A DNA stretch of 47,682 bases from the NCBI GenBank assembly GCA_900546395.1, contig URDD01000011.1, positions 1 through 47,682 of the forward strand, in the 5' to 3' direction. Made by a program: the position numbers and the translations under genes. The stretch comes from an uncultured Bacteroidales bacterium (lineage in GTDB: Bacteria > Bacteroidota > Bacteroidia > Bacteroidales > UBA932). Of this stretch, positions 25,816 to 34,627 are shown in pieces; the stretch's first letter is position 1; every line of letters starts with the position of its first letter. The notes below the pieces were generated by a model. That model saw only the letters and a program-made list of their open reading frames with translations, was not told the DNA's origin and searched no databases.

Positions 25816-27294
25816 ATGGCAAAAGAAGTTACTAAGAGATCCGACAACTACTCGCAGTGGTATGATGATCTCGTGGTTAAAGCCGACCTGGCTGAGCGTT
25901 CGGCAGTAAGAGGATGTATGGTCATAAAGCCTTACGGATATGCTATATGGGAAAAGATGCAGCAGGTCCTTGATAAGAAATTCAAGGAGACAGGACACGT
26001 GAATGCATATTTCCCTCTTTTTATACCGAAATCGTTCCTGAGCCGTGAGGCTGAGCATGTTGAAGGTTTTGCCAAAGAGTGTGCAGTAGTTACTCACCAC
26101 AGGCTTATGGCCAACCCTGATGGTCCAGGTGTCGTAGTGGATCCTTCAGCCAGACTTGAAGAGGAACTGGTTGTCAGGCCTACATCAGAGACAATCATCT
26201 GGAATACATATAAAAACTGGATTACATCATGGAGGGATCTTCCTATATTGTGTAACCAGTGGGCTAATGTCGTAAGATGGGAAATGCGTACAAGACTTTT
26301 TCTGCGTACAGCTGAATTCCTGTGGCAGGAAGGACATACTGCTCACGCAACAAGGGAAGAGGCAGAGACAGAGGCAATGAAGATGGTGAATGTATATGCT
26401 GATTTTGCCAGAAATACAATGGCGCTTCCGGTAGTAGTGGGACACAAGAGTCCTAACGAAAGATTTGCAGGCGCACTTGACACATTGACCATTGAAGCAA
26501 TGATGCAGGACGGCAAGGCGCTTCAGGCTGGTACGTCACATTTCCTCGGACAGAACTTTGCAAAGGCATTTGACGTCCTTTATCAGACAAAGGAAGGAAA
26601 GCAGGAATATGTATGGGCAACCTCGTGGGGCGTTTCGACACGTCTGATGGGTGCGCTTATTATGGCTCATGGAGATGACAATGGCCTTGTGCTACCTCCG
26701 GCACTTGCTCCTATACAGGTAGTTATGGTGCCTATATACAAGAGCGATGCAGAGCGCAGTGCAATATTGGAAAAGATGAATGAACTGAAGAGTGAACTTG
26801 AAGCTCACGGACATTCGGTAAAGATAGATGACAGAGACACTCTTCGCCCGGGATTCAAATTTGCGGAGTGGGAACTTAAAGGCGTCCCTGTAAGAGTAGC
26901 TATCGGACCTCGCGACTTGCAGAACGGACAGGTGGAGATTGCAAGAAGGGATACTTTGGAGAAAGCATCTGTACCGCAGGAAGGTCTTGGAAAGAGAATT
27001 GAAGATATGCTTGAAGATATCCAGAATAATATCTATGCCAAGGCTCTCAAGTTCAGAGATGATAATATAAGGAAAGTTGATACTTGGGAAGAATTCAAGG
27101 AGAATATCGGTAAGGGCGGCTTCCTGCTCTGTCACTGGGACGGAACTCCTGAAACGGAAGAAAGGATAAAGGAAGAAACCAAGGCTACTATCAGATGTAT
27201 TCCTATTGATTCGGCTGTTTGTGAGGAAGAAGGAAAGTGTATCTATTCTGGCAAGCCATCTCACAGGCGTGTGCTGTTTGCTATTTCTTATTAA
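25816..27294 (+). CDS. proS: Prolyl-tRNA synthetase (archaeal/eukaryal type)
   Basis: A 492-residue class II synthetase that charges tRNA-Pro. It is the short type without the bacterial editing insertion. Visible signatures include PLFIPKSFL (motif 1 neighbourhood), LVVRPTSETIIW, motif 2 VVRWEMRTRLFLRTAEFLWQEGHTAH (partly quoted) and AGTSHFLGQNF. The C-terminus ends in Tyr after a Cys-containing segment (CEEEGKCIYSGKPS), as in this subfamily. It starts the rightward group that runs to cutC. Confidence 0.97.
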   Translation: MAKEVTKRSDNYSQWYDDLVVKADLAERSAVRGCMVIKPYGYAIWEKMQQVLDKKFKETGHVNAYFPLFIPKSFLSREAEHVEGFAKECAVVTHHRLMANPDGPGVVVDPSARLEEELVVRPTSETIIWNTYKNWITSWRDLPILCNQWANVVRWEMRTRLFLRTAEFLWQEGHTAHATREEAETEAMKMVNVYADFARNTMALPVVVGHKSPNERFAGALDTLTIEAMMQDGKALQAGTSHFLGQNFAKAFDVLYQTKEGKQEYVWATSWGVSTRLMGALIMAHGDDNGLVLPPALAPIQVVMVPIYKSDAERSAILEKMNELKSELEAHGHSVKIDDRDTLRPGFKFAEWELKGVPVRVAIGPRDLQNGQVEIARRDTLEKASVPQEGLGKRIEDMLEDIQNNIYAKALKFRDDNIRKVDTWEEFKENIGKGGFLLCHWDGTPETEERIKEETKATIRCIPIDSAVCEEEGKCIYSGKPSHRRVLFAISY

Positions 27295-27321
27295 CTGTAA
27301 TCCGTAAAAATAAAACGTTAT

Positions 27322-28416
27322 ATGAAAAAAAGTCTTCTTGTCCTGATCCTGGCATTTGCCGCCACTTTTGCGTCTGATGCACAGAATTTGCTGTCCGAGT
27401 CGCAGCAGGCTGCTGCGGATGCCGCTGCTGCTATCCAATCGACTCCAAAGCCGGAGGAGAAGGCCAGAAAACGTTATTGGAACAGTTCCCTGCAGACCAA
27501 GATTGACGTTGGTCAGACATCTCTGACGAACTGGTCGGCCGGAGGAAACAATACGGTGTCATTGAAAACCTTCATTGATGGAAACGCAAATTACAAGAAG
27601 GATGAGATGTTCTGGAACAACAGGCTTCAGCTGGACTACGGATTTCTGTATTCGGCAGACAAGCCTATAATCCAGAAGACCGATGACAGGATTTATCTGG
27701 AAAGCAAATGGGGATATCAGGCAAAGAAAAACCTTTATTATTCAGCGGACTTCAACTTCCGATCCCAGTTTTCAAATACCTATAAGTATCCGACTCCTTC
27801 AGCAAAAGCAGACGGCTCTGAATTGGGCGAAGGTGAGGAGTATGTACACAATGACTGGAAAGCGGCAAGGCAACTTCAGTCTGGTCTGCTTTCGCCGGCT
27901 GAGACCAGACTGGCTCTTGGTCTTGATTACAAGCCTCTTAACTGGCTTAACGTGAACCTCGCGCCTCTTACGGGAGGTATTGTAATCGTGCAGGATCCAT
28001 TGTTGAGAAAAGCTCACGGACAGCCACTGAAGAAGGAGTATGAGAATAAAGAAGTTACAGATGACCAGAAGAAGGAAGGGAAGGTCTATAAAAAGACCAG
28101 ATTCCAGTTCGGTGCCCAGTTAAAGGTGGATTTCAAGGTCAAGGTAAATGACAATTTCGCCTTTTCTTCGCAGGTCGTGTTGTTCTCTGATTATCTTAAC
28201 AAGCCTCAGAATCTGAAAGTGAACTGGGATAACAGGATTGACTGGAAGCTTGCCAAGTTCTTTTCTTTCACGATTACCACCAATCTTATTTATGATGACA
28301 ATGTCCTCATAAAGAACGATAAGGATATAGACAAATACCCAGATGGAAAGAAGAGAATCCAGTTTAAAGAGTCCCTGTCTTTCGGATTTGTCTATACATT
28401 TGCTACAAAGTCTTAA
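27322..28416 (+). CDS. DUF3078 family outer-membrane-associated protein
   Basis: A 364-residue exported protein with a signal peptide (MKKSLLVLILAFAATFASDAQ). The DUF3078 signature is clear: KIDVGQTSLTNWSAGGNNTVS near residue 62 (partly quoted) and WNNRLQLDYGF. The rest is rich in amphipathic beta strands and ends in YTFATKS, consistent with an outer-membrane barrel or barrel-associated protein. No function is established for the family. It lies 27 bases after proS and 11 bases before tilS. Confidence 0.88.
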   Translation: MKKSLLVLILAFAATFASDAQNLLSESQQAAADAAAAIQSTPKPEEKARKRYWNSSLQTKIDVGQTSLTNWSAGGNNTVSLKTFIDGNANYKKDEMFWNNRLQLDYGFLYSADKPIIQKTDDRIYLESKWGYQAKKNLYYSADFNFRSQFSNTYKYPTPSAKADGSELGEGEEYVHNDWKAARQLQSGLLSPAETRLALGLDYKPLNWLNVNLAPLTGGIVIVQDPLLRKAHGQPLKKEYENKEVTDDQKKEGKVYKKTRFQFGAQLKVDFKVKVNDNFAFSSQVVLFSDYLNKPQNLKVNWDNRIDWKLAKFFSFTITTNLIYDDNVLIKNDKDIDKYPDGKKRIQFKESLSFGFVYTFATKS

Positions 28417-28427
28417 ATATCATTAAA

Positions 28428-29909
28428 ATGCAGAAAGCATTTGATAGTATATTGGCTGAGCTGCTGAATGACATGTCCGTCCGGCAGCTCTGCTCTTTTC
28501 ATTTCCGGCCTGTCATTTTGCTTGCGGTAAGTGGAGGTGTCGATTCTATGACTATGGCCGAACTTTTCCGCAATACATCAGTCAATGTCGGATTTGCCGT
28601 AGCCCATTGTAATTTTTCCCTGAGAGGTGAAGAAAGCGATGCGGATGAGGCATTGGTTACAGCATGGTCCGAGAGGAACGGAGTGAGTCTGCATAAGAAA
28701 AGTTTCGATACTTCAGCTTATGCTGAAGAAAACGGGATAAGTATCGAAATGGCAGCACGCGACCTGCGTTATGGCTGGTTCTCGTCATTGTGCAGGGAGA
28801 ATGGGTATGCTGCACTTGCAGTTGCGCACAATGCGAATGACAATGCAGAAACACTTTTTCTGAATCTGCTCCGCGGTACCGGGATTAAAGGTCTTTCCGG
28901 AATGGGAACAGTATCTTCTATGCCGGACGGCAGCGGACTGCTTCTCCGTCCTTTGTTAGGTTTCAGCAGGAAGCAGATTGAAGGCTATGCCTTTTCAAAC
29001 GGAGTAAAGTACCGCGATGACAGGACAAATGCAGAAACAGAATATAAACGCAATAAAATCAGAAATCTGGTTTTTCCCCTTTTTGAAGAGATAAACCCGT
29101 CTTTTATACGTACCTTGAACAGGGAAATGTCATGGTTTTCCCAGATAAAAGACATAGCTGACGAGTACTATTTATCCAGGAAAGACAGTTTCTGCTATTC
29201 ATCACGTATTGATATAAGGCGTTTGAAAGAGAATCCTAATTGGGAATATCTGCTTTATCGCGTTTTGGATGAACTTGGATTTAATCCCGCCGTGACATCT
29301 TCTGTTACAGATTTGCTGAAGAGTGGCAGGACTGTTTCCGGCAAGAAGTTCAGTTCCGGTGGAAATATGATAATTACTGCAACTGATGCTCTGTTGCTTT
29401 ATCCTGAAAAAGTAAAGCAGGAAGGGTATGCAATTCCTTGTTCCGGTAGAAGAGGGACATTGCCACCAGTACTTTTTGACAAATTGTCTTCTTCCTCTCC
29501 TACAATGACAATTAGAGGTCCCGGAGATTATTTTTTCAATGGAGTTTCCTTTTCGGTATCAGTCAGGAAATGGTCAGGCAAAGATTCTCCGAAAGTTACA
29601 AAGGGTACAATCCTTTTCGACAGGTCGGCTATGGACTTTCCTTTCCTTTGCAGACGCTGGTCTGAAGGAGACTGGATTCAGCCTCTGGGAATGAAGGGCA
29701 AAAAGAAAATAAGCGACTTGTTTACAGACTTGAAATACAGCATTGTAGATAAGAAGAATTCAGTTATGCTGATCAATCCTTCTTCAGCTGACAGGTCTGA
29801 CCAACGTATGTGCAGGCATGTGTCGGCTGTGCTTGGGGAAAGAATTGATGACAGTCTTAAAGTTAAGCGTGAGACAGAAGAAGTAATAATAATAGATAAG
29901 CTGCCGTGA
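28428..29909 (+). CDS. tilS: tRNA(Ile)-lysidine synthase TilS
   Basis: A 493-residue enzyme that uses ATP to convert C34 of tRNA-Ile(CAU) to lysidine, which lets it read AUA. The PP-loop is AVSGGVDSM at about residues 32-40. HCNFSLRGEESDADE, VAHNANDNAETLFLNLLRGTG and the RDDRTNAETEYKRNKIR segment are typical of the N-terminal domain. The C-terminal domain includes KKISDLFTDLK. It is somewhat longer than the common 430-450 residues. Confidence 0.95.
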   Translation: MQKAFDSILAELLNDMSVRQLCSFHFRPVILLAVSGGVDSMTMAELFRNTSVNVGFAVAHCNFSLRGEESDADEALVTAWSERNGVSLHKKSFDTSAYAEENGISIEMAARDLRYGWFSSLCRENGYAALAVAHNANDNAETLFLNLLRGTGIKGLSGMGTVSSMPDGSGLLLRPLLGFSRKQIEGYAFSNGVKYRDDRTNAETEYKRNKIRNLVFPLFEEINPSFIRTLNREMSWFSQIKDIADEYYLSRKDSFCYSSRIDIRRLKENPNWEYLLYRVLDELGFNPAVTSSVTDLLKSGRTVSGKKFSSGGNMIITATDALLLYPEKVKQEGYAIPCSGRRGTLPPVLFDKLSSSSPTMTIRGPGDYFFNGVSFSVSVRKWSGKDSPKVTKGTILFDRSAMDFPFLCRRWSEGDWIQPLGMKGKKKISDLFTDLKYSIVDKKNSVMLINPSSADRSDQRMCRHVSAVLGERIDDSLKVKRETEEVIIIDKLP

Positions 29910-29948
29910 AAAATTCCATGCAGCCCATTAAAACTAATTGACCGTTTT

Positions 29949-32588
29949 ATGTTAAAGAAATTCTTTATTTCGGCACTCGCTGTGCCAATGATTTGTTCGT
30001 GTGCGAGTCATTTTATCTCTGAAAAGAATTTCAGGGATAATGTCGCATCAGACTTTGCATCTAGGTCTGAAATACTTCATGCAGCAGGTGTTGACCTTGC
30101 ATCTATGAATCTTTCTCTGGATGAGCAGGAAGCACTCGAGTTCCTGTATGCGTATATGCCTTTGGGAGATATGGTGAACCAGTCATCAGAATTCTGGCTA
30201 GACAATTACAGACTGACCAGACAGGCTGTTGAGACAATGCCATGGGGAAAATCTGTTCCCGAAAGGGAATTAAGGCATTTTGTGCTTCCGGTAAGAGTGA
30301 ACAATGAGAATCTTGATACTTCACGTACCGTTTTCTTTAAGGAACTTGCACCTAGAATAAAGTCTCTTTCAATGTATGACGCTGTACTTGAAGTAAATCA
30401 CTGGTGTCATGAAAAAGCCGTATATCAGCCTACTGATTCCAGAACATGCTCGCCGTTGACAATCATACGTACAGCCTATGGCCGCTGTGGAGAGGAATCC
30501 ACTTTCCTTGTAGCTGCATTGAGGTCTGTGGGAATTCCGGCAAGGCAGGTCTATACGCCGCGTTGGGCTCATACTGATGACAATCATGCCTGGGTAGAGG
30601 CTTGGGTTGAAGGCAAGTGGTATTTCCTTGGCGCCTGCGAGCCTGAGCCTGTACTCAATTTGGGGTGGTTCAATGCACCAGCCAGCAGGGGAATGCTTAT
30701 GCATACCAATGTCTTTGGAAAATATGACGGACCGGAAGAAGTCGTGAAAGTAACTCCGGGATATACAGAAATCAATGTCATCGAAAATTATTCTCCGGAG
30801 GCAGCAAAACTTGACGTACGTGTTCTGGGACAGGATGGAGCTGCTGTTCCTGGTGCCAGAGTGGAGTTCCGCCTTTACAATTATTCAGAGTTCTATCCAG
30901 TAGCAATAAAGACAGCTGATGCAGAAGGACGATCATTCCTTACGGCAGGATTGGGTGATATGCTCGTATATGCGTCCGACGGTAAGTCTTTCGGTATGAA
31001 AAAAGTTACATTCGGGAAAGACAGTTGTGTGGATATAATTCTCGACAGAAATCCCGGCGATGCTGCACCTCATGTGGAACTGGAAGTTGTCCCTCCGGCT
31101 GAGAAAGCTAATTTACCTGAAGTAACAGATGCCCAGAGAAATGAAAATACCAGAAGAATGGCTGAAGAAGACTCTCTGCGTCTTGCCTATGTATCTACAT
31201 TCTATGATGCTGCACGCTCTTCAGAATTTGCAAAAGAACTTGATTTGCCTGTAAAAAGAGTGGAAAAGATTCTGGTAAATTCAAGAGGAAATCATTCTGA
31301 AATCTGTGACTTTATAAAGAAGGCAGTTGCAGCAGGAAGGGAGGAGGATGCTCTTGCTATGCTTGAGGTTATTCCGGAAAAAGATTTGCATGATACCAGA
31401 TGTGATGTCCTTATGGATCATCTCTCAAATACTGAGAAAGGTGCTGATCCTGAAAAAATATTGTCTCCGAGAGTATCTACAGAACTTCTCACTGCCTACA
31501 GGTCAGCACTTAAGGAAGGTGTGCCTGCTGATCTTTCAGAAGGATTCAGCAGGAATCCTTCATCTCTGGTACGTTGGTGCAAGGAAAATCTTGTCATGCT
31601 TGATTCAATCTCAATGAGATATGTGCAGCTTTCTCCTGAAAGAGTATGGGAAACAAGGCTGGCAGACCGTAATTCAAGGGATATTTTCTTTGTGGCCATG
31701 TGCCGTACTTTCGGAGTTCCGGCTTGGAAGGATGTTGTTACAGGCGCTGTAAAATATGACTTCAAAGGAAAGACTTATGATGTGGATTTTGACATGGCAG
31801 AACAGACTGTAGCTCCTTCAGGCAGACTGAAACTTTCTTATGAAGAAATTCCACTTCTTGATGATCCGAAATATTATATACATTTCACTTTGTCAAAGTG
31901 GGACGGAACATCTTTCAGGGTTCTCAATTATGAGGAGGAAATGACTTGGAAATCATCTTTTAAAAATGGTGTTGATCTCGAGTGCGGATATTACATGATG
32001 GTAAGCGGTACCAGAATGTCAGGAGGCAATGTACTTGCCGACATTGAGTTCTTTACTGTAAAAGAAGGTGAAACTGTTGTAGTTCCTTTGAAAATAAGAG
32101 ACGATGTTTCTCAGATAAGGGTAATAGGAAGCTTCAATTCCGAGGCTTTATATGATAAGGTGGCTGATCCTGGCAAGGATTACTCCATTAAGACCAGAGG
32201 TTCTGTGCTATCTACGACAGGCAGAGGATACTTTACAGTCATATTGGCGGATTACGGCCACGAGCCTACAAACCATGCTCTTAAGGATTTGTCTAAAGTC
32301 GCATCGGAAATGGAACAGTGGGGCAGACCTGTACTGATCGTATTTGCTTCCGAAAATGATTGCAGAAGGTTCAGAATGTCAGACTTTTCTCTTCCTTCTA
32401 CTGTACATTATGGCATCGATTCGGACGGCTCTATGAGAAGGATGATGGCAGAAGAGATGAAACTGAAAGGAAAGGGACAGCTTCCTCTTGTAGTGCTGGC
32501 TGATACATTCAATAGAGTAGTGTTCTTCTCCGAAGGATATACCATAGGTCTCGGGGATCGTCTTGCAAAAACTGTAAAAATGCTTTGA
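29949..32588 (+). CDS. Transglutaminase-like lipoprotein with Ig-like and thioredoxin-like regions
   Basis: An 879-residue lipoprotein (ICSC, Cys 18). Residues about 100-260 are a transglutaminase/protease-like domain with the nucleophile in YGRCGEES (about 180), His in DDNHAWVEAW (about 214) and an acid probably in GACEPEP (about 230). Residues about 275-365 resemble a carboxypeptidase-regulatory beta sandwich. Residues about 530-600 (NSRDIFFVAMCRTFGVPAWKDVVTG) look like a second, degenerate transglutaminase-like unit. The last 150 residues resemble a thioredoxin/redoxin fold (PVLIVFASENDCRRF) without a CxxC pair. A role in peptide or protein processing at the cell surface is inferred; substrates are unknown. 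It sits 39 bases after tilS and 4 bases before cutC. Confidence 0.85.
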   Translation: MLKKFFISALAVPMICSCASHFISEKNFRDNVASDFASRSEILHAAGVDLASMNLSLDEQEALEFLYAYMPLGDMVNQSSEFWLDNYRLTRQAVETMPWGKSVPERELRHFVLPVRVNNENLDTSRTVFFKELAPRIKSLSMYDAVLEVNHWCHEKAVYQPTDSRTCSPLTIIRTAYGRCGEESTFLVAALRSVGIPARQVYTPRWAHTDDNHAWVEAWVEGKWYFLGACEPEPVLNLGWFNAPASRGMLMHTNVFGKYDGPEEVVKVTPGYTEINVIENYSPEAAKLDVRVLGQDGAAVPGARVEFRLYNYSEFYPVAIKTADAEGRSFLTAGLGDMLVYASDGKSFGMKKVTFGKDSCVDIILDRNPGDAAPHVELEVVPPAEKANLPEVTDAQRNENTRRMAEEDSLRLAYVSTFYDAARSSEFAKELDLPVKRVEKILVNSRGNHSEICDFIKKAVAAGREEDALAMLEVIPEKDLHDTRCDVLMDHLSNTEKGADPEKILSPRVSTELLTAYRSALKEGVPADLSEGFSRNPSSLVRWCKENLVMLDSISMRYVQLSPERVWETRLADRNSRDIFFVAMCRTFGVPAWKDVVTGAVKYDFKGKTYDVDFDMAEQTVAPSGRLKLSYEEIPLLDDPKYYIHFTLSKWDGTSFRVLNYEEEMTWKSSFKNGVDLECGYYMMVSGTRMSGGNVLADIEFFTVKEGETVVVPLKIRDDVSQIRVIGSFNSEALYDKVADPGKDYSIKTRGSVLSTTGRGYFTVILADYGHEPTNHALKDLSKVASEMEQWGRPVLIVFASENDCRRFRMSDFSLPSTVHYGIDSDGSMRRMMAEEMKLKGKGQLPLVVLADTFNRVVFFSEGYTIGLGDRLAKTVKML

Positions 32589-32592
32589 TAAT

Positions 32593-33339
32593 ATGTTGAG
32601 AGAAGAATTCAAGATAGAGATATGCGCTAATTCCGTTATGAGCTGTATTGAGGCCAGTAACGGAGGCGCTGACAGAGTGGAACTTTGTGCCGGCATACCA
32701 GAAGGCGGAACAACACCTTCTGCAGGTATGATACGTTCGGCAAGGGAAAACATCAATATAGGACTTAATGTAATAATAAGACCGCGAGGAGGAGACTTCC
32801 TGTATTCTCCTGAGGAAGTAAGGGAAATGCTTTATGATATTTATCTTGCAAAGGATTATGGTGCTGACGGCCTCGTATTCGGAGCTCTGACTCCCGGAGG
32901 CGATGTCGATATGGATGTAATGAAGTCTCTTATGCAGGCAGCAGGAGATACACCGGTTACATTCCATCGTGCATTTGACCATTCGAGGAATCCGTTTGAG
33001 GCAATGGAAAGAATCATAGGCTTGGGGTGTGCGAGAATCCTGACCTCCGGGCAGAAAGCAAGTGCCGCTGATGGAAAGGAACTGCTGGCATCGCTTGTGG
33101 AAAAAGCAGCAGGAAGAATTATAATTATGCCCGGATGCGGTGTAAATGAAAGAAACATTGCAGAAATCGCATCTGCTACTTCTGCAAGAGAGTTTCACTT
33201 TTCCGCAAGGAAGCTGATGGAAAGCAAAATGCTATATAGAAATACAGATGCCTCCATGGGAGCGGAAAGCGATGATTTTTCTCTACCGGTGACCTCGTCA
33301 CAGAGAGTTTCCGATACCATCGCCTCTCTTATAGGATAA
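32593..33339 (+). CDS. cutC: CutC family protein (copper homeostasis family)
   Basis: A 248-residue TIM-barrel protein. Signatures are IEICANSVMSCIEASNGGADRVELC at the N-terminus (partly quoted), IRPRGGDFLYS, GLVFGALTPGGDVD and VTFHRAFD. The family was linked to copper tolerance in E. coli, but its biochemical activity is uncertain and the old name should be read loosely. It is the last gene before a strong terminator and starts 4 bases after the transglutaminase-like lipoprotein. Confidence 0.93.
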   Translation: MLREEFKIEICANSVMSCIEASNGGADRVELCAGIPEGGTTPSAGMIRSARENINIGLNVIIRPRGGDFLYSPEEVREMLYDIYLAKDYGADGLVFGALTPGGDVDMDVMKSLMQAAGDTPVTFHRAFDHSRNPFEAMERIIGLGCARILTSGQKASAADGKELLASLVEKAAGRIIIMPGCGVNERNIAEIASATSAREFHFSARKLMESKMLYRNTDASMGAESDDFSLPVTSSQRVSDTIASLIG

Positions 33340-33375
33340 AGAAGTATCCCCGTGTATTTTCTTTGAAAAAATCCG

Positions 33376-33410
33376 CTATCCGGGATTTTTGTCAAATCCC
33401 GGATAGTTTA
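33376..33410. terminator. Strong terminator after cutC
   Basis: CTATCCGGGATTT (33376-33388) pairs perfectly with AAATCCCGGATAG (33394-33406), a 13-bp stem with a five-base loop, followed by TTTAAAAAAC. It closes the proS-cutC group and separates it from the acyltransferase gene. Confidence 0.85.
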
Positions 33411-33429
33411 AAAAACTTACTTACAACAA

Positions 33430-34518
33430 ATGAAACGAATTGTATTTCTTGATTATGTACGTATTTTTGCGTGTTTTCTGGTGATGCTTGTCCATGCGAG
33501 CGAAAATTTTTACGGAGCCATAGGCTCATCTGATATGGCAGGTCCGCAGTCTTGGCTGGAAAATGAAACTGACAGACTTTGGGTTTCTGTATATGACGGC
33601 TTCTCCAGAATGTCCGTACCCTTGTTTATGATAGTTTCCGCATTTCTGCTTGTCCCGATGAAAGAAGAGCAGACCTCATGGCAGTTTTACCGCAGGAGGT
33701 TTTTACGTGTACTACCCCCGTTTTTCATATTTATGATATTGTACAGTACTCTTCCTCTCATATGGGGACAGATTGATTTTCCTGCATCGCTGAAAGATCT
33801 TTCACATATATTATTGAATTTTCCATCTCTTGCAGGACATCTGTGGTTTATGTACCCGCTTATAGGGCTTTATCTTTTCATTCCTGTAATATCCCCGTGG
33901 CTGAGAAAGGCAAGCCCGTCAGAGGAAAGGTTTTTCATCATTCTTTTTCTTATTTCCACATGCATTCCGTATCTGAACCGGTGGTTCGGAGATGTCTGGG
34001 GACAATGTTTCTGGAACCAGTATCATGCTCTGTGGTATTTTTCCGGCTATCTTGGTTATCTTGTGCTTGCGCACTATATCCGCTTTCATTTGGACTGGAG
34101 CCGAAAAAGACGTTTTTATACAGGACTTGTTTCAATGGCAGCCGGTGCCGTCCTTACGATACTATCATTCTATGTACAGGCAGTGCCTCAGGTCATTCAT
34201 GAAACACCTGTAATAGAAATCGGATGGGCATTCTGTACTGTCAATTGTGTACTCCTTACAGCCGGGACCTTCCTGATGTTTTCGATAATCAGCCGCAGTG
34301 AAACGCCAAAGGCAGTCGCTTCCGTTTCAGAGGCCAGTTATGGGATGTATCTTGTCCATATATTCTGGCTGGGACTTTGGGTATATGTCTTCAAGACTGT
34401 GCTACCGCTTCCTACCGTAGCTGCAATACCAGTTATGGCTCTCTGTACATTTTTCTCTTCGTATCTGACAGTCAGGATATTAAAGATGTTGCCAGGCAGC
34501 AAGTGGATAGTAGGTTAA
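33430..34518 (+). CDS. Membrane acyltransferase, acyltransferase-3 family
   Basis: A 362-residue inner-membrane protein with about ten hydrophobic helices. The family signature RIFACFLVMLVHASENFYG near residues 11-29 carries the catalytic His in LVHASE. RRFLRVLPPFFIFMI follows the second helix. Such enzymes O-acetylate or otherwise acylate extracellular glycans or peptidoglycan precursors. The acceptor cannot be predicted. It lies between the cutC terminator and the glycan locus and shows no clear link to either. Confidence 0.88.
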   Translation: MKRIVFLDYVRIFACFLVMLVHASENFYGAIGSSDMAGPQSWLENETDRLWVSVYDGFSRMSVPLFMIVSAFLLVPMKEEQTSWQFYRRRFLRVLPPFFIFMILYSTLPLIWGQIDFPASLKDLSHILLNFPSLAGHLWFMYPLIGLYLFIPVISPWLRKASPSEERFFIILFLISTCIPYLNRWFGDVWGQCFWNQYHALWYFSGYLGYLVLAHYIRFHLDWSRKRRFYTGLVSMAAGAVLTILSFYVQAVPQVIHETPVIEIGWAFCTVNCVLLTAGTFLMFSIISRSETPKAVASVSEASYGMYLVHIFWLGLWVYVFKTVLPLPTVAAIPVMALCTFFSSYLTVRILKMLPGSKWIVG

Positions 34519-34546
34519 ACGTTTTGTTAAAATAAAGTTATTTTTT

Positions 34547-34578
34547 TGTGTAAGGTATATTTATAGGTTCGTCTATAT
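34547..34578 (+). promoter_or_regulatory. Candidate ECF sigma promoter before GH18 lipoprotein a
   Basis: TGTGTAAGGT (34547-34556), 12 bases, TCGTCTATAT (34569-34578). The same two blocks at the same spacing occur before fecR (38756-38787), and both are preceded by seven Ts. The TGTAA and CGTC cores, 16 bases apart, resemble ECF-type -35 and -10 elements. The GH18 start codon follows 49 bases after the -10 block. No vegetative TAnnTTTG element is seen here. Confidence 0.7.
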
Positions 34579-34627
34579 ATTATGAACAGATTGTTCAACT
34601 TATTACACATAATTATAACTTTATATC

